DNA of 64,000 nt from Fulvia fulva (Eukaryota > Ascomycota > Dothideomycetes > Mycosphaerellales > Mycosphaerellaceae), in assembly GCF_020509005.1 (NCBI RefSeq), contig NC_063025.1:1-64000 (forward strand), given 5' to 3'. Below, piece by piece: positions 42,963 through 55,829 of this stretch (the stretch's first letter is position 1; each line of letters starts with the position of its first letter). The translations under genes were made by a program, and so were the position numbers. Below the pieces are notes generated by a model that saw nothing but the letters and a program-made list of their open reading frames with translations, did no database searches and had not been told where the DNA came from.

Positions 42963-45123
42963 AAGACTTTATAGTAAGGAGCTTTTTTTATCGATCTCTA
43001 CGCCAAAACAAGACACATTCGAAAGCTCTTATTAAGGCCATTCTAACGATATATAAAGCAGGCCACTACCCCTAGGACTAAGGGAGTTCTACCTTATTTA
43101 ATCTAGATAGCTTAAAGCTCTCTTTACTCTATTTCTTTAGCTCTAAACGCCGCGGAGGTGCCTAGCTATATTAGGCAACTCCTAGGTAATAGTAGCCTAG
43201 GCTACGGTACTAACGGCGCCTACGGCCCTATAGGCGAAGCCCCCCTAAGATAACTAGTAGCAACTTATAGAGGACGTAAAAAGTATAGAGACTAACGATT
43301 AGCTCCCTTACCGGTCTCTATAGGTAATGATTACTTAGCTACGTACGGCGCTTATACTATCGTATTACCGAGGGTAATAAGAAATGAGGACGACGTCCTA
43401 GGCGATTAGTAAGGCCACCCGGAATCAATACCCCTATAGCTAGGTATCGGTCGCGGTATCGATACTAGGCCCCCGCCTAACGTACGATATAGTTACGATC
43501 CGTATTGTAGTAAAGGAAGACTAGGCCGAAGTTACGAAGCTATCGAACAAGGAGCTCGCCTAACGAATTAACTAACTAGAGGTAGTCGTAGTGAACTAAT
43601 AGTCTAACGGCACTCTATAGATCTATACTAGCTCTACTACTACTAGGAGGTACCTAGAGGTATAGCTATAGTAGGTATCTAAGGTTACGGTATTAGCGAA
43701 GGTCTTAATAAAACAATTTACGATCCTAGTCTACGATATACCTAAGGAGTTTGACCTAACTAACTAGGGTCACCTACGCGCTCTCTAAGAGGACAACCCG
43801 GTCACTCTTAACTCTCTAATCTAGAAGGCGACTTGGCTCTATAGGAAATAGCTAGAAGGCAAGAAGGCCTTAGCGCTAATAGTATAGCTATAAGACGCGA
43901 AAGCGGCAGATCTAGCGATAGAATAAGGCCTAGTCTAGTAATATAGCCTTAAGATAGTAGAAAAGCACTCCTTATCCTTTTGTGTCCTCTAATACTTCAA
44001 ATGCTAATAGTATAGACACCAAACCTATACGTATATAAACAAGTAGGCCTGCTCGAACTATATAGGAGACTATATATCTAGGGACTATATATCGACTACG
44101 AGACGGTACGCGAACTGTCCGGGGTACTACCTATCGTATAGTACGGAATGCCTATAGCGGAAACTAGCGAAAAACAAGGCAATCACAAATAGAACCGTCG
44201 CCCTAAGATTCTACGGCGACCGTAAGGCTAGCCTATACCGGAACTAACTAGCGGCGGTCGGGTATAAGCGCCCTAGGGCCGAGAATAATATAAAGGATAC
44301 GTAACCTAGGGCGTACGGGAGGCTACGTGCTCTACTAGCTACGGCGAGGGAATCTAACTAGGCCCGGCTCCCCTTTAGTATATAGCCGATAGGCGTAGAC
44401 TAGGACGTATAGGGTAGTAGGATATAGGACGATATAGAGGAAATAATTGTCGATACCGATAACTAGCCTCGACACACTTAGTATTATCTAGTAGAACGTT
44501 AACTATAGTAAGGATATAGTCTAGAACCATTTCCTATACGAGGCGGACCCGCGCGTCTACTACGTCCTTATAATCTAGGAGCTATAGATTAACCCGTACT
44601 ATAAGAGACTAACGACCTACAAGTCACTAGGCTATACGACATACCTACGAGGCGACGGTAGACCCCGTACGTGCTTCTATATTAGTAAGGACATACTAGA
44701 ATCCGACTAGGAGGTAGTGTACTACGTAGACGAAGAAGGCGGGGGCGATATTACCTCCCTCTACGTAGGTAGTACCTAGATACATAACCTATATATATAA
44801 CCGCTAGCCTCGAGGTCTAGTCGCGACCTAGGGGTCTATAGACACCTAGACAGTGCGCTTAAGAGACAAGGGTACTACATCGTAGTAGGAGACTTTAATA
44901 TATACTACCCTTCCTAGGAAAGCCTTATATAGCCGTACCCTATAGCCGACGAAGTACTCGACTTAATAGCGAGCAACGTAATTGCCCTTAATAACCCGAA
45001 GGACCTAGGCACCTAGAAGAGAGGGGGACTCTAAGGCACGATCGACCTCTCCTAGATCTTAGATAGCTACGACTATACGGTAACCTACTATAGGATCGAA
45101 CATAAACTCGAGGCGTTATTAGA
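42963..45123 (+). mobile_element. LINE family 1 copy 3, 5' part (ORF1 and endonuclease), RIPed
   Basis: Starts with 27 unshared bases, then ATCGATCTCTACGCC as in copies 1 and 2. ORF1 (about 43229-44466) with decayed zinc knuckles and the endonuclease part of ORF2 follow. It is interrupted at 45123 by the chromovirus and resumes at 51111. RIP-type differences from copy 1 throughout. Confidence 0.9.
45119..45123. repeat. Target duplication of the chromovirus, left
   Basis: TTAGA. The right-hand flank at 51106-51110 is TGAGA. In intact LINE1 the site reads TCAGA, so each flank differs by one base. Confidence 0.6.
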
Positions 45124-45643
45124 TGTTATAGTCTCCCTATAGAGTGTATAGAAGGTAGGGACAGAAGAGCCTTAGAGTGCTTAGAAGTCGTTAAGAAGTG
45201 ATAGTCTAGCTTAGTATATGAGCGCTAAGAATTATATACCCCGTAACATTTACTACGGGACCTAGCCCTCCAAATTCACCCCTCTACTAAACCTTAACAG
45301 ATTCACTTCGGCTCGTAACTATATGACTTACGGCACTCCCGCGAGCACCCGCGACTACGCTAGACCCTAGAAGAAGCACGTAGAAGACTCGGAACGTAGG
45401 GTAGGTTGGAATAAGGTTTTGAGTAAAGCTACTAAGCGCGGCTTCGTACGGGTTAGCCCTATTAATACGGGGACACGCACTCGCGAGGGTCGCGTATAAA
45501 TATCTAGCCTTCCCTAGGCCTCTCTTACTTTCTTCGTCTTTTGTTTTATATAGTAATTATACTATACCCTTTTATATCTACACTTCGTACCTATATTCTC
45601 GCTTTTACCCTTATATCTTATAGGCTAGGCTCTCGCCCTAATA
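45124..45643 (+). repeat. 5' LTR of chromovirus, 520 bp
   Basis: Begins TGTTATAGTCTCCC and ends CGCCCTAATA (TAACA before RIP, as seen in the 3' LTR). It is the same length as 50586-51105 and nearly identical to it; differences are almost all C/T or G/A at CA/TG sites. Confidence 0.9.
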
Positions 45644-45689
45644 TTATAAAAGACTAACAAACCGTTAACTACTCGAGTTATCCTTATAG

Positions 45690-46680
45690 GTGACTACGCT
45701 ACCGATAGAGGTGTCAACCTCGATAACTAAGACACTCTATTCCACTTTAGTAAGTGGACTAATATCCCCTTCTCGAACGCCGCTACCTTCGGTACCTAGG
45801 CAAACGCTAACCCCGACACCGCCTACGCTCTTATTAACCGTACCGTCTCCTCTTTCCGCGAGACCGTCTAGTAGGTCGAGCAAGTAAACAACTCAGTAAT
45901 ATACCTTTAAGGTATTATAAACACCTTCTAGAACCTCGCCCCGTACGCCGACGACAACCGCCGCTAGTACTTCTCTAAGAAGGTTAACGACCTAGACGAG
46001 TTCGACGGTAATAAGAGTAAGTTTAAGGCATTTAAGACATAGCTTACTATTAAGCTATTAGCTAATACCGACCACTTTCCGTAAGAGAAGGACAAAGTTA
46101 CGTACGTCTTCTCCCTCCTTCGGGGAGACGCCGCGGCTTAGGTATAACACTATATCGATAACGCTACGTAGACTATCGGCTACCCGGACGTCCTCACCTT
46201 AATATAGGACCTCCGTACTACCTTTAGTAATCTAGACCGTAGAGCTACCGCCTAGAACGCTATCTATAACCTCCTCTAGAAGAATAAGAGCTTCGCCGAG
46301 TACCTCGCGGCCTTTAACCGCGACATCGGGTTTACCGGCTATAACGAAGAGACTAAGAAGAGTACTCTCCGCCGTGATTTATTAGTAGAGCTTCTTCGAG
46401 CCCTCGAGGACAAGGACGTCGGTACTATAAGCTTCCGTAAGCTCGTCGAGACCTACTAGCGCCTCGACTCTAATATAAAACATACCGCCTCTCTCCTCGC
46501 TTCCCGTTCTTAAGGTCGTTAGCCTCGTAGTCCTAGAAGCCACTTCGCTACTCTACTAGGCGCCGCCGCTCCTACGGCTCTCCCTCCCGTCTCTATAGGT
46601 AACGCTATAGATCTTAGCGCTAGTACCGCCGTCCCTTAAGTCTAGGGTAGGACTACGCTTATAAACCGTTCGTTACGAAT
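45690..46680 (+). pseudogene. Chromovirus gag, RIPed
   Basis: A gag frame about 300 codons long with stops only at expected Q/W codons. It reads NRTVSSFRETV, YADDNRR-YFSKKVNDLDEFDGNKSKFKAF, KDKVTYVFSLLRGDAAA, NKSFAEYLAAFNRDIGFTGY and LRRDLLVELLRALEDKD. This is the retrotransposon gag core (DEFDGNKSKFKAF plus the YVFSLLRG-type helix). A zinc knuckle is not apparent before the frame switch at about 46680. Confidence 0.8.
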
Positions 46681-49600
46681 ATAAATATCGGCTTAAAGAA
46701 ACTCTCTTCTTCCAATCTCACTCTTATAGACACTAGCGTACTAGGCGAGTCTTTTATAGACTATAAACTCGCGACCTCTCTTAACCTCGAACCCTAGGAA
46801 CTAAAGTACCCTCGTACCCTTAAACTCTTTAACGGTACGGAGACTACTACTAGTCAGATTACTTATGTTATATACACGTTAATTACCCTCGGAGGCAAGC
46901 GTATATTGATCACTAGCTTCCTTACGTCCCTACCGTATTAGAAGTTTATCCTCGGCCTCCTCTAGTTTAGACGACACCGACCTATTATCGACTAGACTTC
47001 CCTTACTATTAGCTTCCCTCTAGAAGTTCCTCCGGTACCTCCGCCTTCTCCGCCGCCTTAGCGCGGTCCTAAGTATACTAAGATCTTCTAGGTAAACGCC
47101 GCTACCTTTACTACTACTACTAAGTAGCCTAAAGCTTAAGTCTTCGCCGCCTCTCTCCGCGATATCGACATCGCCCTCGAGAAGCTCGATAAGAAGCGTA
47201 TACCTACCGACCCTACTACGAAGGTCCCTCCTTAGGCACACTATATCCTCTACGTATTCGATACTAAAGCCGTAGACGAGCTGCCTCCTTATCGCCCTTA
47301 CGACTATAAGATTGAGCTAGAAGAAGGTGTAGAGACACCGTTCGGACCGTTATATTCTATATCCCGAGAAGAGCTTATCGTCCTTAAGAGATACCTCGAA
47401 GAGAACCTAAAGAAGGGGTTTATTTAAGCGAGCCGTTCTAGCGCTAGTAGTCCCGTCATGTTCGTTAAGAAGCCCGGCGGTAGTCTACGCTTCTACGTAG
47501 ACTACCGAGGCTTAAACGCTATTATAAAGAAGAACCGCTACCTAATACAGTTGATTTAGGAGACGCTCGAGCGCCTCTCTAAGGCCAAGTACTTTACTAA
47601 GCTCGATGTTATCGCTACGTTTAACAAGTTACGAATAGTAGAAGGACACGAGTATCTTATAGCCTTCCGTACTCGCTACGGGCTATTCGAGTCGCTCGTT
47701 ATACCCTTCGGCGTTTATAACGGGCCTAGTACTTTCTAGAACTTTATTAACGACATCCTTTAGGAGTTCCTCGATTAGTTCTATACTGCCTACATCGACG
47801 ACATCCTAGTCTATAGCGAGACTAAGGAGGAGCACCGCGAGCACGTCTATAAGGTCCTTTAGAAGCTCGTAGACGCCGGCTTGTAGCTCGATATCGACAA
47901 GTACGAGTTTAAGAAGACCGAAGTTAAGTTCCTTAGTTTAATTATTACCGTAGACGGTATTAAGATAGACTAAGAGAAGATCGACGCTATCGTCGAATAG
48001 GATACTCCTACGAACGTTAAAGAGGTCTAGGGTTTCCTAGGCTTTACTAACTTCTACCGCCGCTTTATCTACGCATTTTCGGGCGTAGTACGCCCTTTAA
48101 CGAAGCTTACGCGTAAGGGTAAGAAGTTCGCCTAGACCGACGAATGCTAGGAGGCTTTTGACTTGCTTAAAGCGAAGTTTGTTAAGAACCCGCTTCTATA
48201 GCACTTCGATTTCGAACTAGAGACCCGTATAGAGACCGACGTATCCGACGGCGTAGTAGGCGGTATCCTACTATAACGCCGCTCGCCTAAATCCCCCTAG
48301 TTACCTATCGCCTTCCTCTCTAAGAAGTTGACCGCTACGGAGTATAATTACGAGATCTACGATAAGGAGCTTCTCGCTATCGTTAAAGCTTTCGAAGAGT
48401 AGCGCCCCGAGCTCGAAGGCTCTACTATACCCGTCTAAGTAAGCTCCGACTATAAGAACCTCGTCTACTTTATAAAGAGCAAGCTACTTAATCGTCGCTA
48501 GGCCCGCTAGAGCGAGTTCCTCTCCCGGTTTAACTTCGTGATCTCGTATACGCCCGGTAAGGCCAACTCGATAGCCGACGCCCTTACCCGCCGCCCTAGT
48601 AACTCTCTAGTTGATCGAAGAGGGGGCCGGCAAATCGTAGGGCAACAAGTTATTAAAGAGCATAACCTCTCTTCCGAGCTTCGAGAGTACCTATCGAACG
48701 GCTAGCCTACGCTCGCCGCTTCCTTTACTACTCTCGTGCTCGCTCCTACCTACCTTAACGAGAGTAACGATAAATCCGAGCCTAAAGAATACGCCTCGGA
48801 CGCTAAGGACTTGAACGACGATAAAGAGGGCTTAGTAACGACCGACGGCTTATCCGAATTAGACTTTAAGGGGTTTAATAATAAGGAGTAACCTAAGGGC
48901 ATTATAGTACGAGTACGAATAGCGTACGATACCGACCTAGACGCCTAGGAGTTAGTTTAGGCCCTTAAATCTAGCGCGAGGACATTCCCGGGCTTCTCGC
49001 TATCTAAGTACGAGCTCTAGAAAGGTGTCGTCTACTTCCGTAAGAAGCTTTACGTACCGTAGCCCGAAGGCTCTAATATCCGAGCTAAGATTCTTTAAAT
49101 CGTCTACGACTCCGCCTCTAGGGGTTACCTAGGCGTAGCTAAGACCTATAAGCTCCTCGCTAGGTATTACTAGTAGCCGTATTCCTAGAAGAACGTCCGC
49201 CGCTACGTACTAAACTACGCTACTTATCGAAGAGCTAAAGCTAACCGCTACCGCCCCTACGGTCTCTTATACTCTCTCCCGGCTCCTAATCGTCCGTAGA
49301 AGTATATTACTATAGACTTTATTACCGATCTTCCTTACGGTAAGACATTTAGCGGCGTAAAGGTAAAGGCTATTCTAGTAATCGTAGACCGTTACTCTAA
49401 AGACCGGTACATAATCCCGTACTAGAGTATAACCGTAAAGGAGACTACTCGCTTATTCTACGAATTCGTCTAGCGCTTTTAAGGCCTCCCGGATATCATT
49501 ACCTCTAATAGAGGCTCCTAGTTCATCTCGTACTTCTAGAAGCGTCTATATACTATCCTAGGCATTAAGTATAACCTCTCGACTAGTTTTTAGCTATAGA

Positions 49601-50520
49601 CCGACGGCTAGACCGAAATTACGAACGCTATCCTCGAGTAGGTCCTTCGTTACTTCGTCGACTACTACTAGAAGGATTGGCCTTAGTATATCCCTACGGT
49701 AGAGTTCGCTACTCGTAACTAGGACTCGGAGACTACTAGCTACTCTCCCTTCTATACTACGAGAGGTTACTACCCTCGTATAGGTATAGAACTAGAAGAA
49801 CCTCTCCCGCCTACCGAAGACGTAAACGAGTAAGTAGTAGATAAGTTCGCTACTATACTCTTATAGATCTATAAAGAAGTTCACGACGAGATAGTATACG
49901 TATAAGCAATCTACGAGGATTAAGCTAATCGTCGTCGCTAGCTAGCTCCCGACTACTAAGTAGGCGATATAGTCTACCTTAACTCTAAGAATATTAAGAC
50001 GGACCGCCCCTCTAAGAAGCTAAACTAGAAGAACCTAGGTCCTTTTAAGATCACCGAGCGTATTAGTTCACACGCCTACCGTCTAGCTCTTCCTACGAAC
50101 ATAAAGATCTACGACGTCTTCTATCCCGTACGCCTTCGGCCGTCGGCTAAGGACCTATTCCCGAACCAAAACTAAGACATACTAGGTCCTCCCGATAAAG
50201 TAGAAGTCGACGAGCCTATTAACCTACCTTCTAACGACTATACCGTCCGTAAGATCCGGGGAATCCGCGTAGAGCCTAACGACGTTAAAGGACTACCGTC
50301 GATTAAGTATAAAGTCGAATAGTAAGGTTGCCCTAAGTAGGATACCTTATAGGAACCTATCTAATATATTATCTTTAATCGTCAAGTAATCGAAGAATAC
50401 TACGCCCGCGTAGACGGCCTAGAAGTTAATATCGGTAGGCTCTTCGAATCTAAGCTCTTCGACGGGGCTTACTAATAGTATATCGACTATAATATTAGGC
50501 CTAGGCCTAGTACTAAAGCT
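46680..50520 (+). pseudogene. Chromovirus pol: protease, RT, RNase H, integrase, chromodomain, RIPed
   Basis: Protease: LTLIDTSVLGESFIDY at about 46720. RT 47380-48000: [60 protein letters not shown] and catalytic YIDD at 47791-47802. RNase H follows to about 48600. Integrase: a decayed zinc-binding region at about 49060-49250, then the core with DFITDLPYGKTF (first D, about 49315), ITSNRGS (second catalytic residue region) and TDG-TEITNAILE (E, about 49620). Chromodomain at about 50239-50400: YTVRKIRGIRVEP, SIKYKVE, GCPK-DTL-EPI; its conserved tryptophans are now TAG. The chromodomain places it among chromoviruses, which are thought to be directed to H3K9-methylated chromatin. Confidence 0.85.
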
Positions 50521-50585
50521 AAATATCCTCGATATATAGAACTACTACGGCTTCGTAGGAACTTAGCTTTGTTCGGGGGGGCTAC

Positions 50586-51105
50586 TATTATACTCTCCCT
50601 ATAGAGTATATAGAAGGTAGGGACAGAAGAGCCTTAGAGTACTTAGAAGTCGTTAAGAAGTAATAGTCTAGCTTAGTATATAAGCGCTAAGAATTATATA
50701 CCCCGTAATATTCACTACGGGACCTAGCCCTCTAAATTCACCCCTCTACTAAACCTTAATAGATTCACTTCGGCTCGTAACTATATAACTCACGGCACTC
50801 CCGCGAGTACCCGCGACTACGCTAGACCCTAGAAGAAGCACGTAGAAGACTCGGAACGTAGGGCAGGTTAGAATAAGGTTTTGAGCAAAGCTACTAAGCG
50901 CGGCTTCGTACGGGTTAGCCCTATTAATACGGGGATACGTACTCGCGAGGGTCGCGTATAAATATCTGGCCTTCCCTAGGCCTCTCTTGCTTTCTTCGTC
51001 TTTTGTTTTGTATAGCAATTATACTATACCCTTTTATATCTATACTTCGTACCTATATTCTCGCTTTTACCCTTATATCTTATAGGCTAGGCTCTCGCCC
51101 TAACA
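50586..51105 (+). repeat. 3' LTR of chromovirus, 520 bp
   Basis: Begins TATTATACTCTCCC (TGTTAT before RIP) and ends CGCCCTAACA. LINE1 copy 3 resumes after the 5-bp flank. Confidence 0.9.
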
Positions 51106-53933
51106 TGAGACTATATACTAGTTAGGACCTCTATTACGACATAGATATAACGTACACTAGCGAGAACCCCTAAGCTAAACTAGGGAAAGGCCTACTAGGC
51201 TAATATCTAGGCGTACCTCGATAACTCTAAGAGGCTAGTCTAGATCGCGTAGTAGTAATACAATAGTAAAGACGAGATAGACGAAGTAGTCTAGGGGTTA
51301 ATAGACGAAATAAGAAAAGCGACCTTACTTTACGTTCCGCTTACCTAACTAACGATATAGTCTAAACTATACTAGACGCCGGAGTATACTACGGTAGTAA
51401 GAGAAGTAAGGAGAGCCCGCCGGGTATAGACGAGTAGCTATAGCGAGGAGGCCTAGAACGTATATAGGGAGGTATACTAATAGAAGAAAGCTATAATACG
51501 AAGGGAGAAAGTAGTCGGCTAGAGGGCTATAGTAGAAGAAATCGCCGGTAAGCTAGAGAGGATATAGAAGCTAGTAAAATAGGCCCGACAGGACCCTATA
51601 TAGGGCCCCTCCTTCTCTATCCTAGCGCTATAATCGCCTAGTAGCCCGGTTAGCGACCCCGAGGCCAAGGCGCGTCTACTAGCTAGTAAGTTCTTCCCGC
51701 CTCTAGTCGAGGCTAATCTAAGCGATATAAATAGCTCTACTCCCCTAGCCCCTAGCATCGCGGTCTAATAGGAGGTGTCCGAGGGAGAAGTTGCCGCTAT
51801 ACTAAGGAAGTTACCGGCGAAGAAAGCCCCGGGGCCGGATAGGATCCTAAACGAGCTACTAAAGAAGTATAGAGATTAACTAGCCCTAGTAGTTATAGCG
51901 ATCTTTAACGCCTGCCTATAGACCGGATACTACCCGATAGCTTTTAAATAATCGACGATAGTAGTCCTACGTAAGCCGTAGAAGGAAGACTATACGTAGG
52001 TAAAGTCGTACCGCCTAATTACGCTCCTTAATACTCTTAGGAAGGCGCTTAAGAAGCTAGTTATAACGAGACTCTCCGAGGCGGTAGAGGAACACTCCCT
52101 ACTCCCGGACACCTAGATAGGTACGCGCCTATAGCGATCGACGCTATCCGCGATAGAACTTATCACCTCTTAGGTAAAGGCTATCTAGTATAAGAATAGG
52201 GACAAGGTGGCTTCCTTACTTAGCCTAGACATATCGGGAGCCTTCGACTACGTATTATACCCGCGGCTACTCTATATCCTAAGGTCGAAAGGACTCCCTA
52301 AGTAGCTTGTTAACTTCGTACGGTCCTACCTCTAAAACCGTAGTACGTCGATCCTAGTCGGCTAGTATAGTAGCCTATTTTAAGTAGTCTATACTAGAAT
52401 CCCGTAAGGCTTAACGCTAGTACCTATTCTATTCCTCTTCTTTATAGCGACGCTACTCCTAGCCCTAGAATCCTAGAACACCGCTACGAGCGGCTTCGTA
52501 GACGATATAAATATCCTAGCGTAGTCTTCCTCGACTAAGGAGAACTATAGGCTACTAGAAGAGAAGTATAAGATCTACGAGGACTAGGCTAGGAGGCACG
52601 GGGCTCGGTTTGCCCTAGAAAAGTACAATCTAATACACTTTACGCGCCGGCTACGGTTCTATAATATATAAGCTTCTATCTAGATATAGGGGTATACGAC
52701 TAACCCGGTAAATTAGCTTAGGATCCTCGGACTATAGGTAGACCCGGCGCTATAGTAGAGGAAGTACGTATAGGTAATATTACGGAAAGCTAAACAGAAT
52801 ATAGCATTATACTAAAGGCTTACTACGTCTATATAGGGGGCGGACTTCCGGTAGTTACGACTTCTATATACGGCTATTATACGGCTAGTCCTTACCTATA
52901 GTAGCTAAGTATAGTCCTTAGGCGAGAGGGCCTACCTATCGAAGGGACTCGTCGCGCCGCTAGCGAAGATCCAAAACTAATGCCTAAGGAAGGTCACCGG
53001 GGTATATAAGTCGATACTAACGAGGATACTTAAGTACGAGACCGCTATACCGCCGATCGACCTATATATCTAGGGACTACGGACCTCCTACTTAGGCAAG
53101 TCGGCATAGTACCTAGTATAGAAGGTCATCGCGAGTATAGTCGTAAGGGCCCGCGAATTAGTACTAGCGTATAAGGGTATTCGACCCGGAAACGAGCCGA
53201 ACTACCGGGTAAGGGACGAATAGCTAGTAATATAATAGGAAGATAAGAAATCGTTTATAGAGCAACTATAGAAAGAGAGGTGGAACAACTAGGTTATAGG
53301 GCATAGTAGACGCCCTTAGCTAGCGGGACAACCTAAGGAATAGTTAGCTATAAAATCCGCGGTCAAGTACCCCCCGAAGCTTATCTACTACCGCCTTACG
53401 AGGGTATAGAGTAGTATAGTAACCTAACTACGAAGCGAACACATCGGCCTCTAGGGGTACCTATTATAGAGGAAGGTTCTAGGATACACGAATACTAGCT
53501 ACCCCTACGGCTATCGCTCCTAGAACATACGGTACGTACTCCTCGTCTATCCGAGGTAGTCGCTAGGAAGGGGGGAGTAGATAGTAAAGGTAAGGAACCG
53601 GACGATTAGGGCACTTCTTATTAACGCTAAGGACCTACGGCGTATTACGAACTAGATACTAGAGAAGGGCTAGCTAGAATAGTACCGCCTAGTAGGAGTA
53701 GTATAGGAAGAGAGGACACGACGTAGCGCGACGAGACCGGCTAGGAGCGGGGGCTAACGGGGTAGTGATATAGACTACGTACGTTTAGAGGGAAAGCTAA
53801 ACTAGATAAGGAGTAGTTAGGGGCGGGAAGGGTTTTCACCTATTCGGGTTTCCCTTTATATATAATAATAGATATATACCTATATAGGCCGGATAGGGTC
53901 CTAGAATAGCGGAATAACAAATCTCTCTATCTA
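51106..53933 (+). mobile_element. LINE family 1 copy 3, 3' part (RT and 3' UTR), RIPed
   Basis: Continues the LINE1 sequence exactly where it stopped at 45123 (GACTATATACTAGTTAGG equals RIPed GACCACATGCCAGTCAGG of copy 1). RT remnants: KAPGPDRILNELLKK at about 51820, LLSLDISGAFDYV-type at about 52215 and GFVDDINILA at about 52490. It ends in AAATCTCTCTATCTA next to the target duplication. It contains the minus-strand open frame 51519-51758, which is a shadow. Confidence 0.9.
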
Positions 53934-53947
53934 TATAATCTTATTAC
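53934..53947. repeat. Target-site duplication of LINE1 copy 3, right
   Basis: TATAATCTTATTAC, identical to 42949-42962. Confidence 0.75.
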
Positions 53948-55200
53948 TAGCCGGTTATACTAGGAGGACTACTCCTCTAACGTATCGAATTAGGTAAGGA
54001 CTTATACCCCTTATAACTTTTGCGAAGGTAACTAGAGAGTAGGAGAAATATACTTATTGACTTAGTAGGTTATAGGAGAGAGGTAGTACTACGATCCCGT
54101 CTACGTATATTAAAACGGGTACTTACTTATCGCCCGAGAAGCTCTAAGTAGGTAGATTAAGGCAAAGGTCGTACGGAAGCCTCTAAATTTACGGGCAATT
54201 ACTAAGTTCCTATACGAGATAGTGTTTAGCCGGTATAGATACTACTATAAGATTATACTTAATAACGCTAGTATTAATAAAGAGGAGGTAGAGAGGATAC
54301 TTATTAGTATAGGTATTAAGTATATCCGGATCTTACCCTACTACCCGTAGTTAAATATAACTATAGAAGTAGGATATCGACCTATTCTAGCTATATTAGC
54401 CAAGCTTACTAAGAATATCTATAAGTTCTAGGAACGATAGATTACTACGGTACTTTAGGTTAATAGGACTACGGTATCTAGAATTACGGGTATAATGCCG
54501 GTAGAGGTCCTATATAGTATTACGGCTATATAAGTAGCCCGCTAAGACCCGCGCTACCGGCTTACCTAAATAGGTAAAAGACGAGGGCGTAAAGCTCGTA
54601 AGCTTTATACTAGCGGAGCCTTATCTAGGCTTACTTCGGATAATAGACTACCCTAAGTACCGCCGTAATATATAGCTATCGTACTACTCTCCCGATCGAG
54701 GTAGGATACTCGATATAGGCGAACTATAAATAGGGATCTATTAGATCAACGGAGGAGCTATTAGCTATTTAGGCGCGTTAGTTATAGGTACGGGACATAA
54801 GTCTTTAGGAGTTATAGTTACAAAGAGTAAGGCTTCGTACCCTAAGTAAGGAATACTTCGATACTAAACGTAGTATTAAGTTCTAGGGGTTCTAGGTCGG
54901 AGATCTTATAGTCAAGTTCGACAAGCCGTATAAGGATGACCTATCTAGAAAGATTAGTTACCGCTAGCTTAGGCCGTATTATATAGCTAAGGTGTACTCG
55001 GGGTTTAGTATATACGTCCTCGAAGAGCTTAATAGTACGAGGTTAAAGGGTATATAAGCCCGAGAGAACCTAAAGCTAATCCTATAGTTAAGACCGGACC
55101 CGGAGCTTAATATTCCTAAAGCTAAAGACATTATAATATTAGAGGATAGAGTTAATATTACGAATATAACTAGAGTCTAAGCTAACGAGACTATAGGTAC

Positions 55201-55829
55201 GGCCTTATAACCTTACTACGGAGGAGATAGCTAGATTTACTAGGATTTAGGTTAGAGGAGGAATAGGATTTCATTATTTCTTTTTTCTTAGACGTAAGGA
55301 GTTTACTAACTTATAGTTTACTAGTACAATAGATATAGAATAGCCTTTAGAAAATGCTTAGAAGGAGGCTCTTACTTCCTAGTCGTACCTCCTTTAGTAA
55401 AAAATTTACTTAGTAGTTCTAGTTTCTAACCTTAATTTAACTAGCTTCTAGTTCTAGTACCTAGTTTCTAGCGTACTTAACGATTTCTAGGCTATATCCT
55501 TAATTTAAGAACAAGTCTACTACAAAGACTAGACTTTAACTTAGCCTCCTTAGCTCCTTATAGAATATACTTACGATCTCCTTAATATCTCTAGACTAAC
55601 TACTTAACTAGACGCCGGATCCGCCTTTCTTATATATAACTTATAGGTATAGTTTCTTAGTTTATATTAGGCGTAGTAGAGGTAAGATTAGCGACAGTTT
55701 CGTAATAGGTAAGGATATATAAACGAGTCGAGGGCCCCTTTAGACCCTAGAATTTACGCGTCTAATCTCGTTAACCTTTAACGGTTAATAACGTAGTAGG
55801 GGTATATAGGGGTACTACTAAGATATATA
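55201..55829. other. RIPed DNA, possible end and LTR of the surrounding gypsy element
   Basis: CA/TG-poor AT-rich sequence rich in CTAG-type words. Follows the gypsy integrase tail, so it may include the 3' LTR, but no partner LTR was found. Confidence 0.35.

Larger units (their letters stand above)
45124..51105 (+). mobile_element. Ty3/gypsy chromovirus, complete 6-kb element with both LTRs, RIPed
   Basis: 5,982 bp bounded by two 520-bp LTRs, inserted into the endonuclease coding region of LINE1 copy 3. Internal order: gag, protease, RT, RNase H, integrase, chromodomain, the standard Ty3/gypsy order. gag and pol lie in different frames, switching near 46680. A single G-rich run (GTTCGGGGGGGC, about 50570-50581) just before the 3' LTR is the polypurine-tract candidate. 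Every coding part carries RIP-type stops, so the copy is dead. Confidence 0.9.
42230..55200 (+). pseudogene. Ty3/gypsy polyprotein fragment (RNase H to integrase), RIPed, interrupted by LINE1 copy 3
   Basis: Coding before the interruption (42260-42962): YLGVLKGLKKI, IVRWVSWIRLFTFKVRHIDRKK and DILSRKLP, the RNase H C-terminus, then integrase zinc-binding-region-like text with LRDKLLFYQRRRG. It resumes at 53948 with SRLY-EDYSSNVSN-VRTYTP, then an integrase core remnant and a C-terminal region with LSRKISYR-L-PYYIAKVYSG (about 54930-55010), similar to the GPYRV block. Many RIP stops. gag and most of RT are missing; an LTR-like piece lies directly upstream at 42121-42230, suggesting an internal deletion. 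Only the two outer parts belong to this element. Confidence 0.7.

Noticed and set aside
42963..42989. A 35-bp target duplication for LINE1 copy 3
   Set aside because: Similarity beyond the exact 14 bp is weak and its mismatches are not of RIP type, so only TATAATCTTATTAC is claimed.
51519..51758. 79-codon minus-strand frame
   Set aside because: Antisense to the RT region of LINE1 copy 3 and the same shadow as that at 12745-13173.
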